A stretch of 24,820 bases of DNA. Origin: Akkermansiaceae bacterium UBA5020. Its GTDB lineage: Bacteria; Verrucomicrobiota; Verrucomicrobiia; Verrucomicrobiales; DEV007. The notes beneath the pieces were generated by a model. It had not been told where the DNA came from, made no database searches, and worked only from the letters and a program-made list of their open reading frames with translations. The stretch lies in contig DGXY01000072.1 in NCBI GenBank assembly GCA_002396885.1, positions 8,870-33,689 on the forward strand. The letters are read 5' to 3'. Below are positions 17,711 to 24,820 of this stretch, in pieces. The first letter of the stretch is position 1, and the number at the start of each line of letters is the position of its first letter. The translations under genes and the position numbers were made by a program.

Positions 17711-17712
17711 TC
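17678..17712. repeat. Five tandem copies of the heptamer CGACCTC
   Basis: Five exact CGACCTC units run without interruption from 17678 to 17712 and end on the stop codon of the oxidoreductase gene (17711-17713). A seven-base period cannot stay in frame, so it is non-coding. Such short tandem repeats change length easily by slippage, here just past the 3' end of the gene. Confidence 0.95.
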
Positions 17713-20029
17713 ACCCCCGCGCCACCACCGTCACGGGAATCGACTTCGAACAGGGAGTATTCGAAATCTCCGCCGTCAGACCGATGGGAACGAGCACGTT
17801 GAGCTCGGGAAAATACCCGGCCACGGCGCCCTTGGGCAATTCATAAGGCACGGCGAGGAATCGCTCGGCGACGCGCTCGCGGCCATCGCTCTCATTGCGC
17901 ACATCGATCTCGGCGAGGGGTTTCAAGCCGCGCTCCTGCATGTCTCCAGGATGCATGAAAAGGACGCGCCTTTCGTTGGCGATGCCACGGTAGCGGTCGT
18001 GCAGGCCGTAGACGGTGGTGTTGAACTGGTCGTGGCTGCGGACCGTCATCAACATCAGTTCGCCTTCGCGCGGCTTCGCCCCTGACAAAACCGCATCGGA
18101 GAAATTCGCCTTGCCGGTGGCGGTCTGGAAATTCCGCTCACGGGCGGTGTTGGGCAGATAAAAACCACCAAGATGGCGGACGCGTTCGTTGAAATCCTCG
18201 AAACCCGGCAGGGTGCGGGCAATGATTTCACGGATGCGGTCGTAATCGCGCGCGGTCTCGACGAAGGCGAATTTCGTCCGCGCGCCCAAGGTCGCCTCGG
18301 CGAGCCGGGCCACGATCATGGATTCGCTGAGGAGATTCTCCGAGGCCGGGGAAAGGATGCCTTTGCTCTGATGGACGACGCTCATGGAGTTCTCGACGGT
18401 GGCGAACTGCGGCTGACCGCTCTCGTCGAGATCCTCCTCGCTGCGTCCGAGGCAGGGCAGGATGAGTCCGGTCCGGCCGGTGACGACGTGGCTGCGGTTC
18501 AGCTTGGTCGAGACGTGGACGGTGAGCGAGCACTGCCGCAAGGCTTCGGCGGTGAAGCGGGTATCGGGCGTGGCCTGGAGGAAATTGCCTCCCATCGCGA
18601 AGAAGACCTTTCCCTCGCCACGATGCATCGCGAGGATGGAGGAGACGACGTCGTGCCCGTGTTTCCGCGGCGAGGCGAAACCAAACTCGCGGTCGATCGC
18701 ATCGTGGTAGGCGGCGGGCATTTTCTCGAAGATGCCCATGGTGCGGTCGCCCTGGACGTTGCTGTGGCCGCGCACGGGACAGAGCCCGGCTCCGGGACGC
18801 CCCACCGCGCCAAGGAGGAGGTGGAGATTCACGACCTCGCGGATCGTGGCGACAGCGTTGAGATGCTGGGTCAGTCCCATCGCCCAGCAGGTGATGAGTT
18901 TGCGTTCGCCCCGCAGGACGGTCTTCGCGGTCTCCTCGATCTCGTCACGGGTTAAGCCTGAGAGCGACTCGATCGCGTCCCACTCCGTCGCTCCAACCTC
19001 CCTGACAAACGCCTCAAATCCGTGGGTGTGTTCGTCGAGGAAGGCCCGGTCGAGGACGGTGCCGGGGGACTTTTCCTCGGCCGCGAGGACGGCCTTGCAG
19101 AGGCCGCGGAAGAGAGCGAAATCGCCGTTGATGGCGACGCGGAGGTAGCTCGATGCGAGCGGGGTCGAGGCTCCCATCATCCCGGTGATCTCCTGGGGGT
19201 GGGCGAAACCGACGAGACCAGCCTCTTTCATCGGATTGATCGCGACGATCTCCGCTCCGTTGCGCACGGCGGCCTGCAGGGTGGAGAGCATGCGAGGGTG
19301 ATTCGTGCCCGGATTTTGGCCAGCGATGAGGATGGTGTCGGCCTCCTCGAGGTCGCGCAGGGTGACGGTCCCCTTCCCCACTCCGAGCGACTCGCCAAGG
19401 GCGGCGCCGCTCGACTCGTGGCACATGTTCGAACAATCGGGCAGATTATTCGTCCCGAACATCCTGACAAAGACGCCATAGAGGAAGGCGGCTTCGTTGA
19501 CTGTGCGGCCCGAGGTGTAGAAGATCGCCTCATCGGGCGAGGCGATGGCACTCAACTCGGCGGCGATGAGAGCGAAGGCCTCGTCCCATCCGATGGGCTC
19601 GTAGTGGGTCGCTCCGGGCCGCAGAACGACGGGATCGGTGAGGCGGCCCTGCTGCTCCATCCAGTAATCGGACTCGCGCGAGATCTCGGCGACTGAGTGC
19701 TTGGCGAAAAAGGCGGGATCGACGCGCCGTTTCGTCGTCTCGGAGGCGAGAGCCTTCGCGCCGTTCTCGCAGAATTCGGTGACGGCACGATGGTCGTCGG
19801 GATCGGGCCAGGCGCACGAGGGGCAGTCGAAGCCGTTCGCCTGGTTCAGCTTCGCCATGCCACGGATTCCACGGGAGACCCCGGCTTGGCCGAAAACGTG
19901 TTTCAGCGAAGAGGTCACAGCGGTGACGCCAGCGGCGTGGTGCTTCGGATCGCCAACGCGGATGCCGGTGAATTCGGCGGGCGGCTCGGCTTGTGGTGTC
20001 TCTGTGAGGACAGCGGGAGAATCGGACAT
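17711..20029 (-). CDS. FdhF/YdeP family molybdopterin oxidoreductase (formate dehydrogenase alpha-like)
   Basis: The 772-residue protein matches the FdhF/YdeP branch of the DMSO reductase superfamily. Its N-terminal cluster motif FDCPSCAWPDP gives Cys69 and Cys72, with Cys87 in EFCENGAKA. The molybdenum-ligand position is Cys203 in NMCHESS, aligning with the selenocysteine of E. coli FdhF, so this is a Cys form. Further motifs are GQNPGTNHPRML, NPMKEAG, RGHSNVQGDRTMG, and the C-terminal molydopterin-binding region with SHDQFNTTVYGL. There is no Tat signal, so it is cytoplasmic. The true substrate is unknown for many members; E. coli YdeP is linked to acid resistance. No FdhD or electron-carrier gene is nearby. 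The frame is open to 20233, but the ATG at 20029 gives the usual family length. Confidence 0.92.
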   Translation of the reverse strand: MSDSPAVLTETPQAEPPAEFTGIRVGDPKHHAAGVTAVTSSLKHVFGQAGVSRGIRGMAKLNQANGFDCPSCAWPDPDDHRAVTEFCENGAKALASETTKRRVDPAFFAKHSVAEISRESDYWMEQQGRLTDPVVLRPGATHYEPIGWDEAFALIAAELSAIASPDEAIFYTSGRTVNEAAFLYGVFVRMFGTNNLPDCSNMCHESSGAALGESLGVGKGTVTLRDLEEADTILIAGQNPGTNHPRMLSTLQAAVRNGAEIVAINPMKEAGLVGFAHPQEITGMMGASTPLASSYLRVAINGDFALFRGLCKAVLAAEEKSPGTVLDRAFLDEHTHGFEAFVREVGATEWDAIESLSGLTRDEIEETAKTVLRGERKLITCWAMGLTQHLNAVATIREVVNLHLLLGAVGRPGAGLCPVRGHSNVQGDRTMGIFEKMPAAYHDAIDREFGFASPRKHGHDVVSSILAMHRGEGKVFFAMGGNFLQATPDTRFTAEALRQCSLTVHVSTKLNRSHVVTGRTGLILPCLGRSEEDLDESGQPQFATVENSMSVVHQSKGILSPASENLLSESMIVARLAEATLGARTKFAFVETARDYDRIREIIARTLPGFEDFNERVRHLGGFYLPNTARERNFQTATGKANFSDAVLSGAKPREGELMLMTVRSHDQFNTTVYGLHDRYRGIANERRVLFMHPGDMQERGLKPLAEIDVRNESDGRERVAERFLAVPYELPKGAVAGYFPELNVLVPIGLTAEISNTPCSKSIPVTVVARG

Positions 20030-20158
20030 GGTCGGGGTGTAAAGGAAGGGAAGACAGTCTCGCACCGGGGCCTTGAAAAATCCGGCAGATTCTGTTCCCC
20101 CGTTTACGCCGGCGGTACCCTTTCGGGTCATCGCGGCGCTTTCGCAGGGCACTGAGCT

Positions 20159-20181
20159 TGAAAGATTTCGGGAGTCTTTCA
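20159..20181. promoter_or_regulatory. Inverted repeat in the divergent region between the oxidoreductase and opgH units
   Basis: TGAAAGA (20159-20165) and TCTTTCA (20175-20181) are perfect 7-bp arms with a 9-bp spacer. The site is 130 bp upstream of the oxidoreductase start and 140 bp upstream of the tail-anchored protein start, in the 291-bp divergent region. It could be an operator for either unit. No regulator is known, so this is a structural observation only. The rest of the region shows nothing else I can support. Confidence 0.35.
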
Positions 20182-20320
20182 TTTTCACATGGAAAAACGA
20201 CGGCCGTATGGAATGATCCCGCGATCGCGCCACCCGGGTGCGGCATGGAAGAAGCCATCTGCGAAGTCACGAAGTTCTTTCGCTCCGCCGCCGCCGCCCG
20301 ACGATCCCGCTCCCGCCGCC

Positions 20321-20926
20321 ATGGAATTATCCGTTGAACCTCTTGTTTTTCCCAAACCACCCGGAGGCTGGGGTGACTACAGCCAGTCGCTGGAGGAATG
20401 GAACGAGGCCTATCGCCGGGTCGAAGCTTATTTCTCCGCCCTGCGCGTCGACAACAAGTTGCTCCTCAGCTCGCTCGTTTTCAAAATTCTCGGCAAGGTG
20501 AGCGAGCGCGCCGCGACCGAGCCTGATCGTCTCCCTGTCGAACTCGCCGCGGAGGAGACCGACCGTCTCCTCGTGCAATGGTTCCGGCGCGTCCTCGATG
20601 GCTCGGAGGTCGAGCCGGTCGACCGCCTCTCGGCGCGCGGTCGCCTCGCCCTGCTCATCGTGCAGTCGGAGATCTCGTGGCAGCAACTCTTCCTCAGCGA
20701 CGACCCCATTCCCGAGTCGGTCGCCGCGGCGATGAAGCAGGCCTACCTCCACGCCGACCCCGATTTCCGTTTCGTCGAGATGCGTCCCCGTCCCATCGAT
20801 CTCGGCATCGTCGATGTCGCGAACCGCACCTTCGAGAGCATGGGCACCTGGAAGACGGCGGTGCAATGGTTACTCTGGCTCGGCTTCGGCACCGTCCTCG
20901 CCGCCATTTTCTACGTCACCCGATGA
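20321..20926 (+). CDS. Unknown tail-anchored protein translationally coupled to OpgH
   Basis: The 201-residue protein has a charged, mostly helical soluble part (residues 1 to about 175; for example SLEEWNEAYRRVEAYFSALR and AAEETDRLLVQWFRRVLDG) and one C-terminal membrane helix (AVQWLLWLGFGTVLAAIFYV), with only three residues after it. It has no signal peptide, so the soluble part should face the cytoplasm. I recognise no family. Its stop overlaps the opgH start by ATGA at 20923-20926, so it is made together with OpgH. Proteobacterial OpgH carries a cytoplasmic N-terminal domain that the OpgH here lacks, so this protein may supply that part; this is inference. The frame also has an ATG at 20189, giving a basic, proline-rich extension; I prefer 20321 but neither has a Shine-Dalgarno sequence. 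Confidence 0.85.
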   Translation: MELSVEPLVFPKPPGGWGDYSQSLEEWNEAYRRVEAYFSALRVDNKLLLSSLVFKILGKVSERAATEPDRLPVELAAEETDRLLVQWFRRVLDGSEVEPVDRLSARGRLALLIVQSEISWQQLFLSDDPIPESVAAAMKQAYLHADPDFRFVEMRPRPIDLGIVDVANRTFESMGTWKTAVQWLLWLGFGTVLAAIFYVTR

Positions 20927-23073
20927 CCGACTCGAACCAGGACCGCTATCCGGACCGCGACTTGGGCCGCGACCAGGCCTGTCAGGAACGCTCCACTTTC
21001 TGGGAGGCCTTCCTCTTTTTCTCGCTGACGCTCGTCCTCTCCGGCGTCGGGGCCTACCTCATGGCCGACTACCTCTGGGATCTCGGCTGGCGCTCCTCCT
21101 CGACCGCGCTGTGGTTCCTCTTCACGATCCTCTTCGGCTACCTCGCCTTCGGCTTCAGCCACGCTTTTTTCGGCTTCATCCTGCGACGGTTCAAGCTGCC
21201 CTTCGCCCACATGCCCAAGGTCGACGAGGAAGCCTCGACCCTGCAGGACTTCGACACGACCCCTCGGGTCGCGATCATCATTCCGGTCTACAACGAGCCG
21301 GTCGACCGCGTCTTCGCCGGCATCCGCGCGATCATCGATTCGGTGATGCGCACCTCGCGCGGCGACGCCTTTGACTTCTTCATCCTTTCCGACTCGAACC
21401 AGCCCGAACAGTGGGCGATCGAGGAAGCCGCATGGCTCAAGCTGCTGCGCGACCCCAAGGCGCAGGACCGTGTCTTCTACCGCCGACGCCCTAACAATTA
21501 CGCCAAAAAGAGTGGCAACGTGGCCGACTTCTGCCGCACTTGGGGCGATCACTACCGCTACATGATCGTCCTCGACGCGGACAGCATCATGACGGGTGAG
21601 ACGCTCATCGAGCTCTATCAGCGGATGGAGTCGAACCCTCGCGTCGCCCTCATCCAGACCTCGCCCGCGCTCGTCAACGGCGAGTCGCTCTTCGGCCGGA
21701 TGCAGCAATTCGCGAATCGCCTCTACGGCCCGGTTTTCATGGAGGGTCTCGCCTTCTGGCAGCAGAATGGCGGCAATTTCTGGGGTCACAACGCGATCCT
21801 CCGCCTGCGTCCTTTCATGGAGCATTGCGACCTGCCCCAGTTGCCCGGTCGCAAGCCTTTCGGAGGCCACATCCTCTCGCACGACTTCGTCGAGGCCGGT
21901 CTTCTCCGCCGTGCCGGCTGGGAGGTCTGGCTCGCCCACGATCTCGAAGGCAGCTACGAGGAAGGGCCGCAGAGCCTCATCGACTCGGCCATCCGCGACC
22001 GGCGCTGGTGTCAGGGAAATCTCCAGCACAGCCTCCTCCTTTTCGCCCGCGGCCTCCGTGGAAAGACACGCGTCCACCTTGCCAACGGCATCCTCGGCTA
22101 CGTCGCCTCGCCGCTCTGGCTTCTCTTCATGACGATCGCCTTCTGGCGAGGCTACACTGACGGAGCGGATGCCTTCGTCGCCAACGGCACCGGTCCGCAG
22201 GCCCTCGCGGTTTTCATCATCACGATGGTGCTGCTCTTTGCTCCGAAGATCCTCTGCCTCGTCGACCTCGCTCTCGACCGCCCGCGTCGCCGAGCCTTCG
22301 GTGGATTTCTCAACGCCGCCACCGGCGCCTTCGTCGAAACGCTTTTCTCCGCCCTCATTGCCCCGATCATGATGCTTTTCCACACGCGTTTCGTGATCTG
22401 GAACATCATCGGCAAGACCGTCGGCTGGAACGCCCAGCGCCGCGGTGCGCAGGGGACCTCGTGGGATGAAGCGATCTCGGTCCACGGGATCCAGACGCTC
22501 GTTGGGGTCGGTCTTGGTCTCTTCACCGCCTTCACGAATTTCACCCTTTTCGCTTGGCTCGCCCCGGTGCTGGCGGGCTTGTGGTTCAGTATTCCCATCT
22601 CCGTCTGGACGAGCCGTCTCGAGCTCGGGATGAACGCGAAACGCGAGAAGCTCTTCCTCGTGCCGGAAGAGTCCTCCCCTCCCCGCGAGGTGGTCGAGGC
22701 GGTGAATCCTCCGGGCGAGCCCGACACGCGCCGCTTCCGCGGCATCACCGCGGCCGTTCTCGATCCCTTCCTCAACGCCGTGCACGTCTCGCTCTTGCGC
22801 CGCAACCGACGCCGCCTCATGACCGGGCAAAAGGTCTACGGTGCCACCGCCGGAGCGGTCCTCCCCACCGCCGGCGAGTCGCGCGCTCGCCGCCTCCTCG
22901 CGGAAAAGCTCCTCTGTGAGGGCCCCCAGGCTCTCGACACCGCCGAAACGCTCTCCGTCCTTTCCGACATCGACAACATGCTCTGGCTCCATCGCCAGGC
23001 CTGGTTGCGACCGAACAAGGAACTCGCCCCGTGGTGGCAGAAGGCGATCCGCGAGACTTCCGCGGCAGTGTGA
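20923..23073 (+). CDS. opgH: Glucans biosynthesis glucosyltransferase OpgH/MdoH
   Basis: The 716-residue inner-membrane protein polymerises UDP-glucose into the backbone of osmoregulated periplasmic glucans and passes the chain across the membrane. Two membrane helices lie at about 25-51 and 61-87. The cytoplasmic GT2 domain follows, with IIIPVYNEPVDRVFAG (119-134), LSDSN (Asp157), KKSGNVADFCR, LDADS (Asp218, Asp220), FWGHNAILR, SHDFVEAGLLRRAGWEVW (Asp321) and the RDRRW acceptor motif at 358-362. Several more membrane helices fill the C-terminal half. E. coli OpgH is about 847 residues; this one lacks most of the roughly 140-residue N-terminal cytoplasmic domain. Its start overlaps the tail-anchored gene by ATGA. 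No opgG homologue is visible beside it. The frame is open upstream to 20578, but that part overlaps the coupled gene. Confidence 0.95.
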   Translation: MTDSNQDRYPDRDLGRDQACQERSTFWEAFLFFSLTLVLSGVGAYLMADYLWDLGWRSSSTALWFLFTILFGYLAFGFSHAFFGFILRRFKLPFAHMPKVDEEASTLQDFDTTPRVAIIIPVYNEPVDRVFAGIRAIIDSVMRTSRGDAFDFFILSDSNQPEQWAIEEAAWLKLLRDPKAQDRVFYRRRPNNYAKKSGNVADFCRTWGDHYRYMIVLDADSIMTGETLIELYQRMESNPRVALIQTSPALVNGESLFGRMQQFANRLYGPVFMEGLAFWQQNGGNFWGHNAILRLRPFMEHCDLPQLPGRKPFGGHILSHDFVEAGLLRRAGWEVWLAHDLEGSYEEGPQSLIDSAIRDRRWCQGNLQHSLLLFARGLRGKTRVHLANGILGYVASPLWLLFMTIAFWRGYTDGADAFVANGTGPQALAVFIITMVLLFAPKILCLVDLALDRPRRRAFGGFLNAATGAFVETLFSALIAPIMMLFHTRFVIWNIIGKTVGWNAQRRGAQGTSWDEAISVHGIQTLVGVGLGLFTAFTNFTLFAWLAPVLAGLWFSIPISVWTSRLELGMNAKREKLFLVPEESSPPREVVEAVNPPGEPDTRRFRGITAAVLDPFLNAVHVSLLRRNRRRLMTGQKVYGATAGAVLPTAGESRARRLLAEKLLCEGPQALDTAETLSVLSDIDNMLWLHRQAWLRPNKELAPWWQKAIRETSAAV

Positions 23074-23148
23074 AGCGGACGCGGTGAAGAGGTTCTTATG
23101 ACAGGGTCAAATCCTTAAGTCCTCCCGAGCCTCGCGCCATCGCGCAAA

Positions 23149-23170
23149 AAATGCGGAGACTTCCGCATTT
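23149..23170 (+). terminator. Perfect 9-bp hairpin downstream of opgH
   Basis: AAATGCGGA (23149-23157) and TCCGCATTT (23162-23170) form a perfect stem with loop GACT. An A-run precedes it and the stem ends in UUU, so it could terminate transcription in both directions. It lies 75 bp past the opgH stop and 33 bp before the cytochrome start, which suggests the cytochrome pair either has its own promoter in a very short space or is read through. Confidence 0.65.
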
Positions 23171-23203
23171 ACCTGAGCCAGCGAAACCGCTACGATTCGT
23201 CAA

Positions 23204-23641
23204 ATGTCCCCGCGCTTGACCCTTGCCCTTGCCGCGATCCTCACCCTTTCCGGACTCGCCGCCCTCGTCGCCCAGGATCCCGGCGCTTCGGAGAAATCCG
23301 TCGTCCCCATCGGCAAAGCCGAGGCCGGCCAGGTTGTCTTCGTCGAGAAGGGCTGCCATCAGTGCCACAGCGCGGGCCCGACGAAACTCCCGGCGGTCGA
23401 ACTCGAACAACGCCTCGTCATCGAGCTCGGCGGCGACGTCCACGCCGCATGGACGCGCGACGATTACGCCCGAGCCATCATGGATCCGAATCACCTCGTT
23501 TCGGAGGATTACAAGATCGCGATGATCCGGCTCGGCGATCACTTCAAGGCGGAGAACTCGCCCATGCCGACCTTCGCCGAAGTCCTCCGCGTCAACGAAC
23601 TGATTGACCTCGTCACCTTCCTCGACAGCCTCACCGATTAA
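23204..23641 (+). CDS. Small secreted mono-heme c-type cytochrome
   Basis: The 145-residue protein begins with a signal peptide (TLALAAILTLSGLAALVAQ) and then a short linker. The heme motif CHQCH is at 51-55, with the following HSAGPTKLPAV loop typical of small cytochromes c. Met121 in MPTF is the likely distal heme ligand, and the C-terminal helix is NELIDLVTFLDSL. It should carry electrons in the periplasm. It ends 20 bp before the DUF3500-like gene on the same strand, so the two probably form one transcript. The start has no Shine-Dalgarno sequence. Its redox partner is unknown. Confidence 0.9.
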   Translation: MSPRLTLALAAILTLSGLAALVAQDPGASEKSVVPIGKAEAGQVVFVEKGCHQCHSAGPTKLPAVELEQRLVIELGGDVHAAWTRDDYARAIMDPNHLVSEDYKIAMIRLGDHFKAENSPMPTFAEVLRVNELIDLVTFLDSLTD

Positions 23642-23661
23642 TCCCCGAACCTTCATCCACC

Positions 23662-24651
23662 ATGATTCCCCGCCGCGATTTCCTCCGCCGTTCCCTTTAT
23701 TCCGGAGCCGCCCTCGCCAGCCTCCCCGTGATCGGAGCCGAGACGACCGCCGCCGGCGCCGCCCCGGCCGCGACTTCGGAGACGGTCGTGAAGACGCTCT
23801 ACGATTCCCTCACCGATGCCCAGCGCCAGGCCCTCGTCTTTGATTTCGAGAATCCTCTCCGCACCAAGATCTCGAACAACTGGCACATCACCGAGCAGCG
23901 CATCGGCAGTTTCCTCAACGCCGACCAGAATGCGATGGTGCGCGAGATTTTCCTCAAGGCCCACAGCGAGGAATATGCCGAGACCGTCCTCAATCAGGTG
24001 ACACACGACAGCGGCAAGGCCGGTTTCGGCGACTCGTCGATCGCGATCTTCGGCGAACCGGGCACGGGGAAATTCCAGTTCGTCCTCACCGGTCGTCACT
24101 GCACCCGCCGCATCGACGGCGACTCGGTCGCGGGCAAGGCCTTCGGCGGACCGATCTTCTACGGTCACGCCGCGGAGGGTTTCAACGAGGGCCCCAATCA
24201 CACGGGCAACGCCTACTGGTATCAGGCCAAGTCGGCGAACCAGGTCTATCAGATGCTCGACGGCAAGCAACGGGAAGCCGCGCTTGCGCCCAAGGAGGCT
24301 GCCGACAACGCCGCCACGATTCAATTGAAACGCCAGGCCGGTGATCTGCCCGGGCTCGCCTTCGCCGACATGACCTCCGACCAGAAGGAGGGTGTGCGCG
24401 GCGTTTTGAAGGATCTCCTCATGCCCTTCCGCGAGGTCGACCGAGCCGAGTCGATGAAGCTCATCGAAAAAGGTGGCATCGACGACCTCCATCTCGTCTT
24501 TTACCAATCCGGCGACACCGGCAGTGATGGCGTCTGGGACAACTGGCGGATCGAGGGACCGCACCTCGTCTGGTATTTCCGCGGCGCACCACACGTGCAT
24601 ACCTGGGTCCACATTTCCGATCCCGAGGCCCCGCGCGATCCGCGGGCGTGA
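23662..24651 (+). CDS. DUF3500-like protein with Tat export signal
   Basis: The 329-residue protein starts with a twin-arginine signal, PRRDFLRRSLYSGAALA, so it is exported folded, perhaps with a metal or other cofactor bound. The body resembles DUF3500: ETVVKTLYDSLTDAQRQALV then a RIGSFLNADQNAMVREIF helix, the core GEPGTGKFQFVLTGRHCTRR followed by GGPIFYGHAAEG, and the C-terminal LVFYQSGD with WDNWRIEGPHLVWYFRGAPH and VHTWVHI. Conserved His residues in the core and near the C-terminus could be metal ligands. No function is established for DUF3500. It lies 20 bp after a small cytochrome c, hinting at a periplasmic redox role. The core motif is somewhat unlike the DUF3500 pattern I remember, so the family name is likely rather than certain. 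Confidence 0.8.
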   Translation: MIPRRDFLRRSLYSGAALASLPVIGAETTAAGAAPAATSETVVKTLYDSLTDAQRQALVFDFENPLRTKISNNWHITEQRIGSFLNADQNAMVREIFLKAHSEEYAETVLNQVTHDSGKAGFGDSSIAIFGEPGTGKFQFVLTGRHCTRRIDGDSVAGKAFGGPIFYGHAAEGFNEGPNHTGNAYWYQAKSANQVYQMLDGKQREAALAPKEAADNAATIQLKRQAGDLPGLAFADMTSDQKEGVRGVLKDLLMPFREVDRAESMKLIEKGGIDDLHLVFYQSGDTGSDGVWDNWRIEGPHLVWYFRGAPHVHTWVHISDPEAPRDPRA

Positions 24652-24679
24652 GGGAGGGGCCTGAGCGCTGGCTCGTATA

Positions 24680-24800
24680 AAGGCGTCGATAGATCGGCGG
24701 GCAAGCGGGAGCTCGCCCCTCCACGGCTTCGCCGTCTTGCCATTTCGAAGGTCTTGGACTTTCACCCACGCTTGCGTTGGAGGGGCAAGGTCCTCCTCAT
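24680..24800. repeat. Nested-palindrome (REP-like) element at the right end of the window
   Basis: GGGCAAGC/GGGA/GCTCGCCC at 24699-24718 (one mismatch), ACGGC/TTC/GCCGT at 24723-24735, GGCAAG at 24700-24705 pairing with CTTGCC at 24736-24741, and GCCCCTCC at 24715-24722 pairing with GGAGGGGC at 24779-24786. These nested arms are typical of repeated extragenic palindromes. The element lies just past the DUF3500-like gene, and nothing else is visible to the window end. Confidence 0.7.
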
Positions 24801-24820
24801 TCGCGTCAACCTTAGGCATT

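Noticed and set aside
20911..22992. Minus-strand ORF of 693 codons opposite opgH
   Set aside because: The translation is an Arg/Glu/Gly-rich shadow of opgH, which is certain from its motifs.
23653..24819. Minus-strand ORF of 388 codons opposite the DUF3500-like gene
   Set aside because: It starts in the palindromic repeat element and is otherwise a shadow of the plus-strand gene, which has a Tat signal and conserved motifs.

Overview
The window is GC-rich bacterial DNA, and its gene content points to the Planctomycetes-Verrucomicrobia group, most likely Verrucomicrobia. It carries a Cys-type sulfatase, a large PSD1 protein (planctomycete cytochrome C, DUF1549, DUF1553) with an inserted golvesin-type domain next to a DUF1501 protein, a secreted PQQ-type beta-propeller, Tat-exported DUF proteins, and REP-like palindromic elements between genes. 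Only a few starts have a clear Shine-Dalgarno sequence; several genes rely on ATGA stop/start overlaps instead. The taxonomic assignment is inference from gene families, not from a marker gene.

Layout, left to right. Positions 1-794 (minus) hold the start of a glycogen debranching enzyme cut by the window edge. Positions 974-6572 (minus) are one same-strand run, read from right to left: an Xre/MbcA-type antitoxin and RES toxin pair, a hairpin, a sulfatase, an L,D-transpeptidase-like protein, a predicted neuraminidase of the COG4692 type, and a multi-pass membrane protein. The last three are joined by ATGA overlaps. Positions 6573-6887 have no gene but hold a 69-bp tandem repeat array ending in a long hairpin. 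Positions 6888-11199 (minus) are the PSD1-DUF1501 pair. Positions 11340-13649 (minus) hold a DUF4056-like protein and an AttH/CrtC-like lipocalin protein. A PQQ-like propeller (plus) is divergent from these.

Positions 15133-20029 (minus) hold an orphan Phd-type antitoxin, an ABC exporter, a 456-bp non-coding stretch full of hairpins and short repeats, and an FdhF/YdeP-type molybdopterin oxidoreductase. Positions 20321-23073 (plus) hold a two-gene unit: a tail-anchored unknown protein overlapping the glucan glucosyltransferase OpgH/MdoH. After a terminator-like hairpin come a small secreted c-type cytochrome and a Tat-exported DUF3500-like protein. The last 170 bp are a nested-palindrome element.

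Functionally the window is dominated by envelope and extracytoplasmic work: periplasmic glucan synthesis, desulfation and trimming of polysaccharides, peptidoglycan-type transpeptidation, lipid or drug export, and small periplasmic redox proteins. The points most worth a second look are the 69-bp repeat/hairpin array, the OpgH that lacks the usual N-terminal domain but has a coupled tail-anchored partner, the cytochrome c-DUF3500 pair, and the REP-like islands.
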